Assembly (NCBI GenBank): GCA_022843145.1 | Contig: JALHOF010000013.1 | Span: forward strand, 62,001-126,000 | Direction of reading: 5' to 3' | Length of the DNA: 64,000 nucleotides | Source of the DNA: Hyphomicrobium sp. | Lineage (GTDB): Bacteria > Pseudomonadota > Alphaproteobacteria > Rhizobiales > Hyphomicrobiaceae | Shown: piece after piece, positions 1 through 8,972 of the stretch | Layout of the letters: each line of letters starts with the position of its first letter | How positions within the stretch are numbered: the stretch's first letter is position 1 | Notes under the pieces: generated by a model | What the model saw: only the letters and a program-made list of their open reading frames with translations | Databases searched by the model: none | What the model was told of the DNA's origin: nothing | Program-made: the position numbers and the translations under genes

Positions 1-99
1 GAGCAATATCGCGCCGCTGGTCAGGCTGTCCCTGAGGATCTGGCGAAGATCGAAAAGCAGCTGCGGACCGAGTGCATGCTGGCGTCACAGGGCCGCTGA
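1..99 (+). CDS. C-terminal fragment of an unidentified protein
   Basis: The window opens inside a plus-strand reading frame of 32 codons ending in TGA. The tail reads EQYRAAGQAVPEDLAKIEKQ and then a short basic end, with no stop before it. The composition (charged, helix-forming, no hydrophobic stretch) suits the C-terminal helix of a soluble protein. Too little is present to name it. Two hairpins follow it, consistent with a gene end. Confidence 0.5.
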   Translation, partial: EQYRAAGQAVPEDLAKIEKQLRTECMLASQGR

Positions 100-120
100 T
101 CAGCGTCCCGTCGTATGCCT

Positions 121-181
121 GAAGCGACACCGATCGCTTCGGGCAACAACTGTTGTGTCATGGCCGGATTGACCGGCCATG
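121..181. terminator. Two hairpins between convergent genes
   Basis: A 7-bp stem GAAGCGA/TCGCTTC lies at 121-140. A 9-bp stem CATGGCCGG/CCGGCCATG with a 5-nt loop lies at 159-181. They sit between the end of the plus-strand fragment and the end of the minus-strand binding-protein gene, so they could act in both directions. Neither has a clear T-run, so this is a weak or Rho-assisted terminator at best. Confidence 0.4.
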
Positions 182-248
182 CAAATGTTCGCGATATTCA
201 GTAGGCATCGTACGCGGCAGCGTCTGTAACCGGTCGGGTCGAAGCCGA

Positions 249-1607
249 TCAGTTGCGAAGCCATTTTCGCCTGAGTGGATGCCTCACGGGCAAAGGCGGC
301 GAAACTGGACTTTGAACGCCGCGTTGCACTGTGGTCGCTATCGGCGCCATAGGCGTGATGGGAGCAGGCATCACGGTCTCGACCTTCGATGCAGCGTGTC
401 GATCGCTCGGAAGTACGATCGCTTGCGTCGTCAATTGACCGTCGTCGAACGAAGCGATCTCGAACGACGGGATCCGCGCATCGCCGTCAGGGTCGAAGGC
501 AATAGCTCCCAGTACGCTCTGAAGTGGTTCGTCCACGAATTGCCGCGCGACGGCTTCGACTTCCTGATTTCCACCACGCGTGACCGCGCCGGCCCAGATT
601 TCGAGTGCAGCGTGGGCAGCGAGCGCACTTGCAAATGGTTGATGTCCGGCGGCCGTGAGGCGCTCGCTCAACGGCTTCGCCGACACGGCGTCCGTAGCCG
701 TAAATGGCCTCAGTACGCGCGTGACGAATCTCGCTCCGGCCGACAACGCGCGCAGTTCCGTGTCTGCGTTGGCGAGCGCGTCGGAGCCAATCAGGTCGGG
801 TGGTGTGTCCGACGCCCGGAATTGGCTCCAGAGCGCAGCGGCCTCTGACGGGAACCCGGCAAAATAGACGACTTCGGCGCGTAAGCCCCGCAGTGCACCG
901 ACTGTTGCCGCGTAATCCTTGCTGCTCGCCACGATCCCAAATTCCGGAATCGGCGTCGGATCGGTCGCACCGCGCGCGCGTTTCAAACCATCAACCAGAA
1001 GCCGCGCGTATCGCGTGCGGTCGTGGACGATGGCCAATCGTTTGCCGGCGTAGGCCGCGGCGAGATAGGCGGCGGTCGAGGCGCTCTGCCGGTCGTCGCG
1101 GCCGGCAAGGCGGAAGATCGTCGGGCCGGCCCGCCTGCGGGTCAGATCGGGATGCCGCGGCGCGGTCGCGATGAAGAGAATTCCGGACTCAGCATAGATT
1201 CTTGCAGCGGCTTGAGCCGGTCCTCCGCACGGATGGCCAATGACGAGAACCGGTTTGAGCTGGACGAGCTTGGCGGCAGCATTTTCAGCACGGCGCTCGT
1301 CACAACCGTCATCCTCGGATCGCGTGACAACCCGTTCGCCCCCGAGGCCTCCGCGCGCGTTGATCGCGTCGATCGCCCATTCGACACTTTGTAAGAGCGC
1401 CTTGCCCTCAGCTGCATGACGCCCAGAGAACGGTGCTGTAACCGCTACTGGGATATCGGCGCGAGACGGCATGGCTGCGAGGATCAGAACCGATGCGAGC
1501 CCAATCCGCCCGAACCGGCGAAGCGTGACGTCACTCGAAAGTGCGCGAGGCCGGCGTTTCCGCCAGCCTCGATGGTTGTTGTTCTTGTCGCCGCAAGGCG
1601 CGATCAC
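249..1607 (-). CDS. Second periplasmic binding protein of the liv cluster (Peripla_BP_6 type)
   Basis: Type I periplasmic ligand-binding protein of the Leu/Ile/Val family. It follows the main binding-protein gene and shares blocks with it: an INARGGLGG segment near the N-terminus, IVHDRTRYARLLVDGLKRA against the neighbour's VVHDKTTYGKGLADETKKA, and a late FDPDGD block. It is clearly diverged, so its ligand may differ. The frame stays open to an ATG at 1691, but that would overlap the upstream gene by 35 bp. GTG at 1607 is preferred: it leaves a 49-bp gap and a basic leader followed by a hydrophobic signal core (GLASVLILAAMPSRA). The C-terminal 45 or so residues are Pro-rich and outside the fold. 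Confidence 0.8.
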   Translation of the reverse strand: MIAPCGDKNNNHRGWRKRRPRALSSDVTLRRFGRIGLASVLILAAMPSRADIPVAVTAPFSGRHAAEGKALLQSVEWAIDAINARGGLGGERVVTRSEDDGCDERRAENAAAKLVQLKPVLVIGHPCGGPAQAAARIYAESGILFIATAPRHPDLTRRRAGPTIFRLAGRDDRQSASTAAYLAAAYAGKRLAIVHDRTRYARLLVDGLKRARGATDPTPIPEFGIVASSKDYAATVGALRGLRAEVVYFAGFPSEAAALWSQFRASDTPPDLIGSDALANADTELRALSAGARFVTRVLRPFTATDAVSAKPLSERLTAAGHQPFASALAAHAALEIWAGAVTRGGNQEVEAVARQFVDEPLQSVLGAIAFDPDGDARIPSFEIASFDDGQLTTQAIVLPSDRHAASKVETVMPAPITPMAPIATTVQRGVQSPVSPPLPVRHPLRRKWLRN

Positions 1608-1656
1608 AGCCGGTCTCGAATTTCTGTCGCGGTCAGATCGGTGCAGCGAACTCTCG

Positions 1657-2772
1657 TCAATTCTGCACGTAGGTGATCTTGCCGTCGGCACCCTTTTTCC
1701 ACGTGTACATCACGTAGTCGGGTCGCGTGATATCGCCCTTTTTGTCGAAGCCGATGTCTCCGATGACCGTCTTGAACGGCTTGCCGGAACGCATCACCTC
1801 GGCCGTCTTTTTCGCATCATTGGCCTTCGCCTGGTTTGCAGCGGCGGCGATGATCTCGAGCGCCGCGTAGCTGTAGAGCGTATAGGCTTCCGGCTTGAAC
1901 TTGCGTGCCTCGAACTTCTTCAACACCACTTGCGCTTCCGGACGGCGCTGGGGATCGGGTGCAAACGTCATCAACGTTCCCTCGGCGCCGGGGCCGGCGA
2001 CGGAGGCGAATTCGTCGGTGGCGATGCCGTCCGCGCCGATGAGAACAGCTTTGACGTTCTGGTCGCGCATCTGCCGGACGATGAGTCCACCCTCGGTGTG
2101 CAGCCCGCCCCAGTAGAGATACTCGGCGCCTGACGCCTTGATCTTTCCGACCAGCGCGGAGAAGTCCTTCTCGCCGGTGTTGATGCCCTCGTACAGAACC
2201 TCAGTGACGCCCTTGGCGTTCATGGCCTTTTTCGTCTCGTCGGCCAGTCCCTTGCCGTAGGTCGTCTTGTCATGCACGACGGCGATCTTCTTGCCTTTCA
2301 GTGACGAGGCGATGAACTCGCCGGCCACGCCACCCTGCTGGTCGTCGCGCCCGCATGTGCGAAACGTGTTCCAGAGTCCGCGCTCGGTGTACTTCGGGTT
2401 CGTGGAGGCCGGGGTGACCTGGAGGATGCCGTTTTCGGCCAGGATGTCGGACGCCGGAATGGAAACGCCCGAATTGAAGTGACCGACGACGAACTTGACG
2501 CCCTCGGCGGCGAACTTGTTGGCAACGGACACGCCCTGCTTGGGATCGGACACGTCGTCACCAAACACGAGTTCGATTTTCTGGCCGTTGATGCCGCCAG
2601 CGGCATTGATATCGGCGGCGGCCTGCTCGGCGCCGTTCTTGATCTGCGCGCCGAAGGCGGCGTTAGGGCCGGTCAACGGTCCACCGACACCGACCTTGAT
2701 CTGCGCTTCAGCGGTGACGGAGAACGCGAGAACGGCGGCCAGTGTGAGGCTCGGCAACGACACGGATTTCAT
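1657..2772 (-). CDS. livJ: Branched-chain amino acid ABC transporter substrate-binding protein
   Basis: LivJ/LivK-type periplasmic binding protein, 371 residues. A signal peptide (LTLAAVLAFSVTAEA) precedes the mature start QIKVGVGGPLTGPNAA, which is hallmark family sequence. Conserved internal blocks are NGQKIELVFGDD, VVGHFNSGVSIPAS and VTPASTNP. It delivers branched-chain or related amino acids or amides to LivHM. It lies downstream of livHMGF and the small membrane gene on the same strand. The 166-bp gap suggests its own promoter, which is common because binding proteins are made in excess. The ligand cannot be fixed by reading alone. Confidence 0.92.
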   Translation of the reverse strand: MKSVSLPSLTLAAVLAFSVTAEAQIKVGVGGPLTGPNAAFGAQIKNGAEQAAADINAAGGINGQKIELVFGDDVSDPKQGVSVANKFAAEGVKFVVGHFNSGVSIPASDILAENGILQVTPASTNPKYTERGLWNTFRTCGRDDQQGGVAGEFIASSLKGKKIAVVHDKTTYGKGLADETKKAMNAKGVTEVLYEGINTGEKDFSALVGKIKASGAEYLYWGGLHTEGGLIVRQMRDQNVKAVLIGADGIATDEFASVAGPGAEGTLMTFAPDPQRRPEAQVVLKKFEARKFKPEAYTLYSYAALEIIAAAANQAKANDAKKTAEVMRSGKPFKTVIGDIGFDKKGDITRPDYVMYTWKKGADGKITYVQN

Positions 2773-2938
2773 GAACTACTCCCTGCGGAATGACCTGTCG
2801 GCGGCGTTCGGGCCGAAACGGACGAACGGGCGATAGTCGGCACGCGCGAGCGTCCGGACCGTGATTGTGTCCTCCGCTCTCGGCACCAGCGCTATCTTTC
2901 CCTGAATTATGGCAGAAAGTCACGCGCGCTCGGACCCA

Positions 2939-3328
2939 TCATCCCCGATCAAGCGCGCCGCCGCCGTGACGAACACTGCGCGGACGCCAGCCGATCGCGC
3001 CGGACGGTTCGAATATCCACGGATACTGCGTCGTCATCTGCCGCGCGCGCGCCCTGCGGTGGCCGAGAACCGCAAGGGTGAAGAGGATCGCCGCGTCCGC
3101 CACAAAATTGGGCAACGACAAGAGCGGCTGCTGGAAGAGGGCGTATTGGAGGAACCGCACGACGGCGGTGAGCAGAAGTACATAGAGCGCGATTTGCCAG
3201 AACGGGCGCCACGTCGTGGCGATGGCGCGCCCGGTGGCCACCGCCGCAGCGCCTCCAATCGCCAGCGTGACGAGCACGAATACCCAGAACCCGTTGGCGC
3301 CGTTGGACGGATAGACTATTTCGAACAT
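2939..3328 (-). CDS. Small integral membrane protein of the liv operon (DUF6867-like)
   Basis: A 129-residue protein with three hydrophobic helices: about residues 13-37, 43-63 and 75-92. A basic patch (GHRRARARQ) follows, then a conserved-looking tail QYPWIFEPSGAIGW. It starts 15 bp after livF on the same strand, so it is co-transcribed with the importer. Such small membrane proteins recur at this place in liv operons of Hyphomicrobiales. The role is unknown; an accessory to the LivHM permease is an inference. The DUF number is from memory. Confidence 0.7.
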   Translation of the reverse strand: MFEIVYPSNGANGFWVFVLVTLAIGGAAAVATGRAIATTWRPFWQIALYVLLLTAVVRFLQYALFQQPLLSLPNFVADAAILFTLAVLGHRRARARQMTTQYPWIFEPSGAIGWRPRSVRHGGGALDRG

Positions 3329-3343
3329 CGCGCTCTCCTTCCG

Positions 3344-4087
3344 TCAGTGGCGGCCGCCTTCGAGGTAGGCCGCACGGATCTCCGGGCGCCGCAACAACTC
3401 GTCGCCACGCCCGCTCATCGTCACCAGGCCGTTGACCAGCACATACCCACGATGTGCGAGCTTCAATGCATGAAAGGCGTTCTGCTCGACGAGGAAGACG
3501 CTCATGCCGTCACGCTCGTTCAACGCGCGAATGGCGTCGAAAATCTGCCGCACGATCAGCGGCGCGAGGCCGAGCGACGGCTCGTCTAGCAGCAGCAGCT
3601 TCGGCCGCGTCATGAGCGCACGCGCGATGGCCAGCATCTGTTGCTCGCCGCCGGAAAGCGTACCGCCACGCTGCTCCATGCGTTCGCCGAGACGCGGGAA
3701 AAGCTGCGTCACCCGGGCGAGATCCTCATCGAAATGTTGGAGGTCGAGCAACTGCGCGCCCATCTGCAGGTTCTCGCGCACGGTCATGCGCGGAAAGATG
3801 CGGCGGCCTTCTGGTGATTGAGCGATGCGCAACCGCGCGATCTCGTGCGTTGCCAGCCGGGTGATGTCGCGACCGTCGAACAGGATGCGCCCGGCAGATG
3901 CGCGAGGTGAGCCGCAGATGGTCATCATGAGCGTCGATTTTCCGGCGCCGTTGGCGCCGATCAGCGTCACAATTTCGCCCGGCATCACGGTGATGTCGAC
4001 GCCCTTGAGTGCGATGATGCTGCCGTAATGCGCGGTCACGCCTTCGACGGTGAGGAGCGGGGCGGTGTCGGTCTCGCGCGCACTCAT
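3344..4087 (-). CDS. livF: Branched-chain amino acid ABC transporter ATP-binding protein LivF
   Basis: Cytoplasmic ATPase subunit, 247 residues, the usual LivF length. Visible motifs are Walker A GANGAGKST, the Q-loop context IAQSPEGRRIFPRMTV, the signature LSGGEQQMLAIARAL, Walker B LLLLDEPSLGLAP and the switch region VFLVEQN. The start codon overlaps the livG stop as ATGA, so translation is coupled. It pairs with LivG to power LivHM. Confidence 0.96.
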   Translation of the reverse strand: MSARETDTAPLLTVEGVTAHYGSIIALKGVDITVMPGEIVTLIGANGAGKSTLMMTICGSPRASAGRILFDGRDITRLATHEIARLRIAQSPEGRRIFPRMTVRENLQMGAQLLDLQHFDEDLARVTQLFPRLGERMEQRGGTLSGGEQQMLAIARALMTRPKLLLLDEPSLGLAPLIVRQIFDAIRALNERDGMSVFLVEQNAFHALKLAHRGYVLVNGLVTMSGRGDELLRRPEIRAAYLEGGRH

Positions 4088-5004
4088 GCCTCGAGTTCCC
4101 GTGCAGCCACGTCGATTTCGTCATCTTCCACGCCAAGGTAGGCGGCAACGACTTTTGGATCCTCGCGGACCCAATCGGGCGAGCCCTCCGAGATCTTCAC
4201 GCCGTATTCGAGGACGATGACGTGATCGGAGATCTCCATGACGACGCTCATGTCGTGCTCGATCAAAAGAACCGAGACGCCGTCGCGATCGCGGATCGAT
4301 CTCAGCAATATCGAGAGCGCGGCGCTTTCACGCGGATTGAGCCCTGCGGCCGGTTCGTCGAGACACAAAAGCAGTGGATCGGTCAGCATGGCGCGTGCGA
4401 TCTCGAGGCGGCGTTGATCGCCATAGGGAAGATCGCCGGCCGGGTCGTCGGCACGGTCGATGAGCCCGATGCGTTCGAGCCAGCCGCGCGCCCGTTCGAC
4501 TGCGTGATCTTCGGCGCGTCGCCAACCCGGCGACCCAAACAATCCGAGGATCGTGTAGCCGGATGCGCGCATCAAGGCGTTGTGCTGCGCGACGAGGAGG
4601 TTCTCGAGGCACGTCATGCCGGTGAACAAGCGGATGTTTTGGAAGGTGCGCGCGACGCGGGCGTTGGCTGTGATCTCATGTCCCGGCATACGCTCGAGCA
4701 GATAGATGTCGTGAGCGCCGTCGCGGATGTGGCGGTTGCTGGACCCGGTCAGGCGGTCGAGCGCCGGGGCAGAGAGATCGGGGCCGGTCGACAACGCGAT
4801 GCGGCCTTCGGTCGGCCGGTAAAATCCGGTGATGCAGTTGAAGACCGTCGTCTTGCCTGCGCCGTTGGGCCCGATCAGCGCGGTGATGCCACCCTTCGCA
4901 ACCCGAAAACTGACATCGTTCACGGCGACGAGGCCGCCGAAGCGCATGGTCAAGTGGTCGACGGCGAGCAGCGGCGGCTTGGGCGCTTCGGGCGCGGTCA
5001 TCAA
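4084..5004 (-). CDS. livG: Branched-chain amino acid ABC transporter ATP-binding protein LivG
   Basis: Cytoplasmic ATPase subunit, 306 residues, slightly longer than usual because of an insert after Walker A. Motifs are Walker A GPNGAGKTT, the LivG-specific block VARTFQNIRLFTGMTCLENL, the signature PYGDQRRLEIARAM (a variant of LSGGQ), Walker B LLCLDEPAAGLN and the H-loop LLIEHDM. It overlaps livM upstream and livF downstream by ATGA junctions. Confidence 0.95.
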   Translation of the reverse strand: MMTAPEAPKPPLLAVDHLTMRFGGLVAVNDVSFRVAKGGITALIGPNGAGKTTVFNCITGFYRPTEGRIALSTGPDLSAPALDRLTGSSNRHIRDGAHDIYLLERMPGHEITANARVARTFQNIRLFTGMTCLENLLVAQHNALMRASGYTILGLFGSPGWRRAEDHAVERARGWLERIGLIDRADDPAGDLPYGDQRRLEIARAMLTDPLLLCLDEPAAGLNPRESAALSILLRSIRDRDGVSVLLIEHDMSVVMEISDHVIVLEYGVKISEGSPDWVREDPKVVAAYLGVEDDEIDVAARELEA

Positions 5005-6377
5005 CCGTGGCCCTCCTTGACCAGTGCGCCGGAAATCGACTTCGTCCGCCCGAGCGCGATCGTCGGCTCACGGTCTGAGATCAAGCCGCGCGGCTTCCAG
5101 ATCATAATCAGGACCATGGCGAGCCCGAACAGCAGCATCCGGTACTGCGTCGGATCGAAGTCCGTCCCGAACACCGCCTTCAACCAGTCGAGTTCGCGCA
5201 GAAGCTCGGTCCCGCCGATCATAGCGACCGCGGCCAATGCCACGCCGAGTTGGCTGCCCATGCCGCCGAGGACGACGATCGCGAGGATCACCGCACTCTC
5301 CATGAAGACGAACATCTCAGGACTGATGAAGGCCTGACGCGCGGCGATGAACGCACCGGCGAAGCCGCCGAACATCGCGCCGATGGCGAAGGCCGTGAGC
5401 TTAGTGACGACGGTATCGATACCGAGCGCGCGCGCCGCGATCTCGTCCTCCCGCAGGGCTTCCCAGGCCCGCCCGATCGGGAGGCGGCGGAGCCGGATCG
5501 TCACCCAGTTGGTCAGAAGGGCGAGTGCCAGGATGAGGTAGAAGAGGAAGAACAAGCGATGGAGCGGAGTGAACTCCAGGCCGAAAGTGGCCGCGAAGCC
5601 GGTTTCGGATGCATTGAATGGCAGGCCAAAGAACGTCGGACGCGGGATCGAGGAGATGCCGGCGTAGCCGTTCGTCAGATCGACCCAGTTGATGAGCACG
5701 AGGCGGATGATCTCGCCGAAGGCAAGGGTGACGATGGCGAGATAATCGCCGCGCAATCGGAGTACAGGGAAGCCGAGAATGATGCCCCAGAGTGCCGCGA
5801 AAATGCCGGCGAGCGGCAGACACAACCAGAACGACAAGCCGTAGTGTGTGGAGAGAAGGGCTGTCGAGTAGGCGCCGACGGCATAGAAGGCGACGTAACC
5901 GAGGTCGAGTAGTCCAGCGAGCCCGACCACGATGTTGAGGCCCCACCCGAGCATTACGTAGATCAGAATCTGAATCCCGAAATTGTCGATCCACTTGATC
6001 GCGCCGGCTGGTCCCGTGATCCACACCGCCAGGAACGGGTAAGAGAGGAGGATGGCGAGGCCGGCGCGGGACAGAATTTTTCCGGCCAACGGCGACAGGA
6101 CGCGCGGCGCAGCCGGCGGCCCCAATGAACGCCGCGACTGCCCGAAGAGCCAAATCAGCCGAAGCGCGAAAGCGAGGCCGGCGGCGGTAAACGCGAGCGC
6201 CCAGCGCGGCTCGATCACCAGGCGGTTCGAGAGATCCTGTTCGGTCCTATAGGCAAGAATCGGAAACGCCAACCCGAACGTCACGAGGCCGGTAAGAAGC
6301 GCCTCTTTCAAGGCGGGAACCACTGCAAACGGTTCCTTCTGCGGCGCAGTGCGGCCGTCGCTGCCCGGTCCGCTCAT
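5001..6377 (-). CDS. livM: Branched-chain amino acid ABC transporter permease LivM
   Basis: Inner-membrane permease, 458 residues. A cytoplasmic lead and about two extra N-terminal helices precede the LivM core, which begins near IQILIYVMLGWGLNIVVGLAG. The EAA-loop region that contacts the ATPases reads GRAWEALREDEIAARALGID. The long N-terminus is typical of the alphaproteobacterial LivM branch. It starts 4 bp after livH and overlaps livG by ATGA. Confidence 0.94.
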   Translation of the reverse strand: MSGPGSDGRTAPQKEPFAVVPALKEALLTGLVTFGLAFPILAYRTEQDLSNRLVIEPRWALAFTAAGLAFALRLIWLFGQSRRSLGPPAAPRVLSPLAGKILSRAGLAILLSYPFLAVWITGPAGAIKWIDNFGIQILIYVMLGWGLNIVVGLAGLLDLGYVAFYAVGAYSTALLSTHYGLSFWLCLPLAGIFAALWGIILGFPVLRLRGDYLAIVTLAFGEIIRLVLINWVDLTNGYAGISSIPRPTFFGLPFNASETGFAATFGLEFTPLHRLFFLFYLILALALLTNWVTIRLRRLPIGRAWEALREDEIAARALGIDTVVTKLTAFAIGAMFGGFAGAFIAARQAFISPEMFVFMESAVILAIVVLGGMGSQLGVALAAVAMIGGTELLRELDWLKAVFGTDFDPTQYRMLLFGLAMVLIMIWKPRGLISDREPTIALGRTKSISGALVKEGHG

Positions 6378-6381
6378 GCGC

Positions 6382-7296
6382 TCAGACCTTTTCGACGTCG
6401 GGCTTGCCGAGCAGCCCCGACGGCATGAAGACTAGCACGACGGCCAGGATCGAGAAGGCGGCAACGTCCTTGTAGTCGATCGAGAAGTAGGCCGACCACA
6501 GCGTCTCGATGAGCCCGATCAAGAGCCCGCCGAGAACAGCGCCAGGCAGTGATCCGATCCCGCCGAGGACAGCGGCCGTGAACGCCTTGACACCGGGAAT
6601 GAAGCCGTCGGCGAAGTTCACGACGCCGTATTGCACGACGTACATCGTGCCGGCGACGGCGGCCAGCGCGGCGCCGAGCACAAAAGTCAGCGAGACTGTG
6701 CGATCGACGTCGATACCGAGTAGAGCTGCCATTTTGCGGTCTTGCTCACACGCGCGCTGAGCCCGTCCGAGTGAGGTCCGCTGCACTAGGTACCAGAAGC
6801 CGGCCAGAAGCACGGCCGTCGTCACCATGATGAAAAGCTGTTTGAGAGACACGGTGATCGTGCCGGCACCGACCTGAAACACGTAGACGTCCGTCATCAG
6901 TGGCGGGACCGACTTGTTGCGGGGCCCTTGAACGACTTGCACGAAGTTCATGAGGAAAATCGACATGCCAATCGCGGAGATCAGCGGCGCCAGCCGGAAC
7001 GAGCCGCGCAATGGTCTGTAGGCGACGCGCTCGATTGCCCAGTTCCAAAGCGCCGTTAGCGCCATCGCGGCGACCAGTACCAGTAACAGCGCCAGTGCAA
7101 TCGACGTGATGCCGAGGATCTGGGTCAGGATCAGCAGCACGATCATGGCGATGAACGTCGAGAGCATGAAGACGTCGCCGTGAGCGAAATTCACCATGCC
7201 GATGATGCCGAAGACCATCGTGTAGCCGATCGCGATCAGGCCGTAGATCGAGCCGAGCGTCAGTCCGTTGATGAGCTGCTGAAGAAAATAGTCCAT
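6382..7296 (-). CDS. livH: Branched-chain amino acid ABC transporter permease LivH
   Basis: Inner-membrane permease, 304 residues, first gene of the operon. It opens with the family signature QQLINGLTLGSIYGLIAIGY, continues with MVNFAHGDVFML and carries the EAA-like loop SLGRAQRACEQDRKMAALLGID. The 126 bp upstream (7297-7422), between it and the CDGSH gene, should hold the operon promoter. I could not pick out a convincing -35/-10 pair. Confidence 0.95.
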   Translation of the reverse strand: MDYFLQQLINGLTLGSIYGLIAIGYTMVFGIIGMVNFAHGDVFMLSTFIAMIVLLILTQILGITSIALALLLVLVAAMALTALWNWAIERVAYRPLRGSFRLAPLISAIGMSIFLMNFVQVVQGPRNKSVPPLMTDVYVFQVGAGTITVSLKQLFIMVTTAVLLAGFWYLVQRTSLGRAQRACEQDRKMAALLGIDVDRTVSLTFVLGAALAAVAGTMYVVQYGVVNFADGFIPGVKAFTAAVLGGIGSLPGAVLGGLLIGLIETLWSAYFSIDYKDVAAFSILAVVLVFMPSGLLGKPDVEKV

Positions 7297-7422
7297 GCGC
7301 CCCCGCGATCCATGACGAATATCCCATTGTTATGGGAGTTCGCGTGGGGATTGAAGCTGCAATTTCCGCGTTGCCTTGGGGGAACGGCGCGGCTGCGCTT
7401 CGGACGGCCTTGAACCGGTGCC

Positions 7423-7665
7423 TTAAAGCAGATTGTGGGAACCGTCGCAGAACGGTTCGTCGCCGGTATTCTTGCACCCGCAGATGTTGAACGTGCCACT
7501 GCTCGGCGCGACGAACCGCATTGGCTCGATCCCGGTATCCTTGTGCGCCCCATCGCAGAAGGGTTGCCGCTTCGAGCGGCCGCAACGGCAATAGAAGTAG
7601 GCTTGCCCTTCCTTCAGGTCGACCTGATACGGTCCCTTTTGCGCCACCACGGGATCGTCAGCCAT
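7423..7665 (-). CDS. Double CDGSH-type iron-sulfur protein
   Basis: An 80-residue protein with two CDGSH motifs: YCRCGRSKRQPFCDGAH and then CGCKNTGDEPFCDGSH at the C-terminus. Each C-x-C...C-D-G-x-H set binds a 2Fe-2S cluster through three Cys and one His, so it should carry two clusters, as in the small bacterial CISD-type proteins. The start at 7665 follows a good ribosome site (GAGGAGAT); the frame is open further upstream but that part has no protein-like character. It lies between soxZ and livH on the same strand. A redox or electron-transfer role is inferred. Confidence 0.85.
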   Translation of the reverse strand: MADDPVVAQKGPYQVDLKEGQAYFYCRCGRSKRQPFCDGAHKDTGIEPMRFVAPSSGTFNICGCKNTGDEPFCDGSHNLL

Positions 7666-7856
7666 TGCCAATCTCCTCGCCGTCCACGAGGCCCGTCGCC
7701 GCCACAAACCAGCGGAGCAGGCCTCCCCGGCGCAACGCCTAGCGATTTCATCGGAACACGGCAAGTCTTGCGAACACAGGAAGGTGGGGCGCCTGCGACC
7801 CGGACCCGCGCACGATGCAATTCGCAGCACTCATTTGCGCCGGCAACTGACGACGG

Positions 7857-8180
7857 TCAGGACAGCGAAATGGCGACCTGTTCACTGACCGTCGCGCCGG
7901 CGTCGTCGGTCCAGCTCAACGCCAAGGTGCCCGCGCCCGGAACCAGCAAGTAAAACGAAATGAACGGATTGGCTGAAATCCCGGAATTGAGCTCGGCGCG
8001 GAACACGTCCTTGCCCTCGAACGTGGCCGCGAACGTATGGATGATCTGACGCGGGACGACGCGCCCTGTCGCATCCTTCCGATTGCCGGTTTCCATGACA
8101 TGGCTGATCAGCGTCCGGACTTCGATGATGTCGCCGGCCTTGATCGATTTCGGGATATTGATACGTGGCTTACCTGTCAT
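7857..8180 (-). CDS. soxZ: Thiosulfate oxidation carrier complex protein SoxZ
   Basis: SoxZ, 107 residues, forms the SoxYZ heterodimer that carries sulfur intermediates during periplasmic thiosulfate oxidation. The protein begins MTGKPRINIPKSIKAGDIIE and contains the typical ISHVMETGNRKD and SANPFISFYL blocks of the immunoglobulin-like fold. It has no signal peptide, as expected, because SoxZ is exported with SoxY. The start at 8180 is set by AAGGAG upstream. It follows soxY after 14 bp. Confidence 0.93.
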   Translation of the reverse strand: MTGKPRINIPKSIKAGDIIEVRTLISHVMETGNRKDATGRVVPRQIIHTFAATFEGKDVFRAELNSGISANPFISFYLLVPGAGTLALSWTDDAGATVSEQVAISLS

Positions 8181-8194
8181 GCCGCTCGTCTCCT

Positions 8195-8740
8195 TCAACC
8201 ACCGCATCCGCCGATCGTGACGGTAACCTTGGTGCGCGCGACCCAAAACTCCCCATTCGAGATTTCCGCGAGCGCGACGATGTCCTGCGTCTTTGCGAGG
8301 CGCATCCGGCTGGCCACCACGGCCTTACCGCTCTGCGGTGTGAAGTAAAACAGCGCGACACTCGCCTGTGGATTGGCGGTCGACATCAGGTGGATCGATC
8401 TGACGTAGTTCTCAGCGGTCATCGGGCTGTCGGCCGTGACCGCAAATGGGACGGTGTTTCCGTTCTCGGCGATCTCGGGAATTTCGAACGTCAGCTTGCC
8501 TTCGGTCGGCTTGGCGCCTTTGGTCAGCCGAGCGTAAAGCTCGTCGAACGTTTCGGGCGTTGCAGGGGAGGGTGCGGGCACAGCCGAAGGCGGCGCCGTC
8601 GGAACGGCATCCTGGGCCAACGCAGGCCCAGCGCGGAGCATGGCAGGTAAGAAAAGTGCTGCCGCCGATGCGGAAACCACGAACTGGCGCCGACCGATGG
8701 CCTGTATCCGTTGTCCTACTGTTCCTATGTCGCGCAACAT
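8195..8740 (-). CDS. soxY: Thiosulfate oxidation carrier protein SoxY
   Basis: SoxY, 181 residues. It has a twin-arginine signal (GRRQFVVSASAAALFLPAM), a Pro/Ala-rich linker, the SoxY core and the diagnostic C-terminal swinging arm GGCGG, whose Cys carries the covalently bound sulfur substrate. The start at 8740 has GGAG upstream. Soluble in the periplasm as SoxYZ. No soxA, soxX, soxB or soxCD is found in the window, so the partner enzymes must be elsewhere or this pair serves another sulfur-carrying role. Confidence 0.93.
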   Translation of the reverse strand: MLRDIGTVGQRIQAIGRRQFVVSASAAALFLPAMLRAGPALAQDAVPTAPPSAVPAPSPATPETFDELYARLTKGAKPTEGKLTFEIPEIAENGNTVPFAVTADSPMTAENYVRSIHLMSTANPQASVALFYFTPQSGKAVVASRMRLAKTQDIVALAEISNGEFWVARTKVTVTIGGCGG

Positions 8741-8972
8741 GTCTTGCTCCGAGCTTCGTGGCGAATGGGCCGCCACAAAAGGATGCACCGCCCAAAGGAA
8801 CGCTCAGTCCGGTCCACGAGGGCAACGGCTCTGCTGGTCGCGGAGCACCACTCATGTAGTATCAGGACATGCCATTCGCCATCCAACTCTCGGCCATCGC
8901 CGCTGAAATTTTCGTGGCGGCGCGAAACTCGTCGAGTGGTGGTGTGTGATGGGAACAATAGGAACTTTCGGA

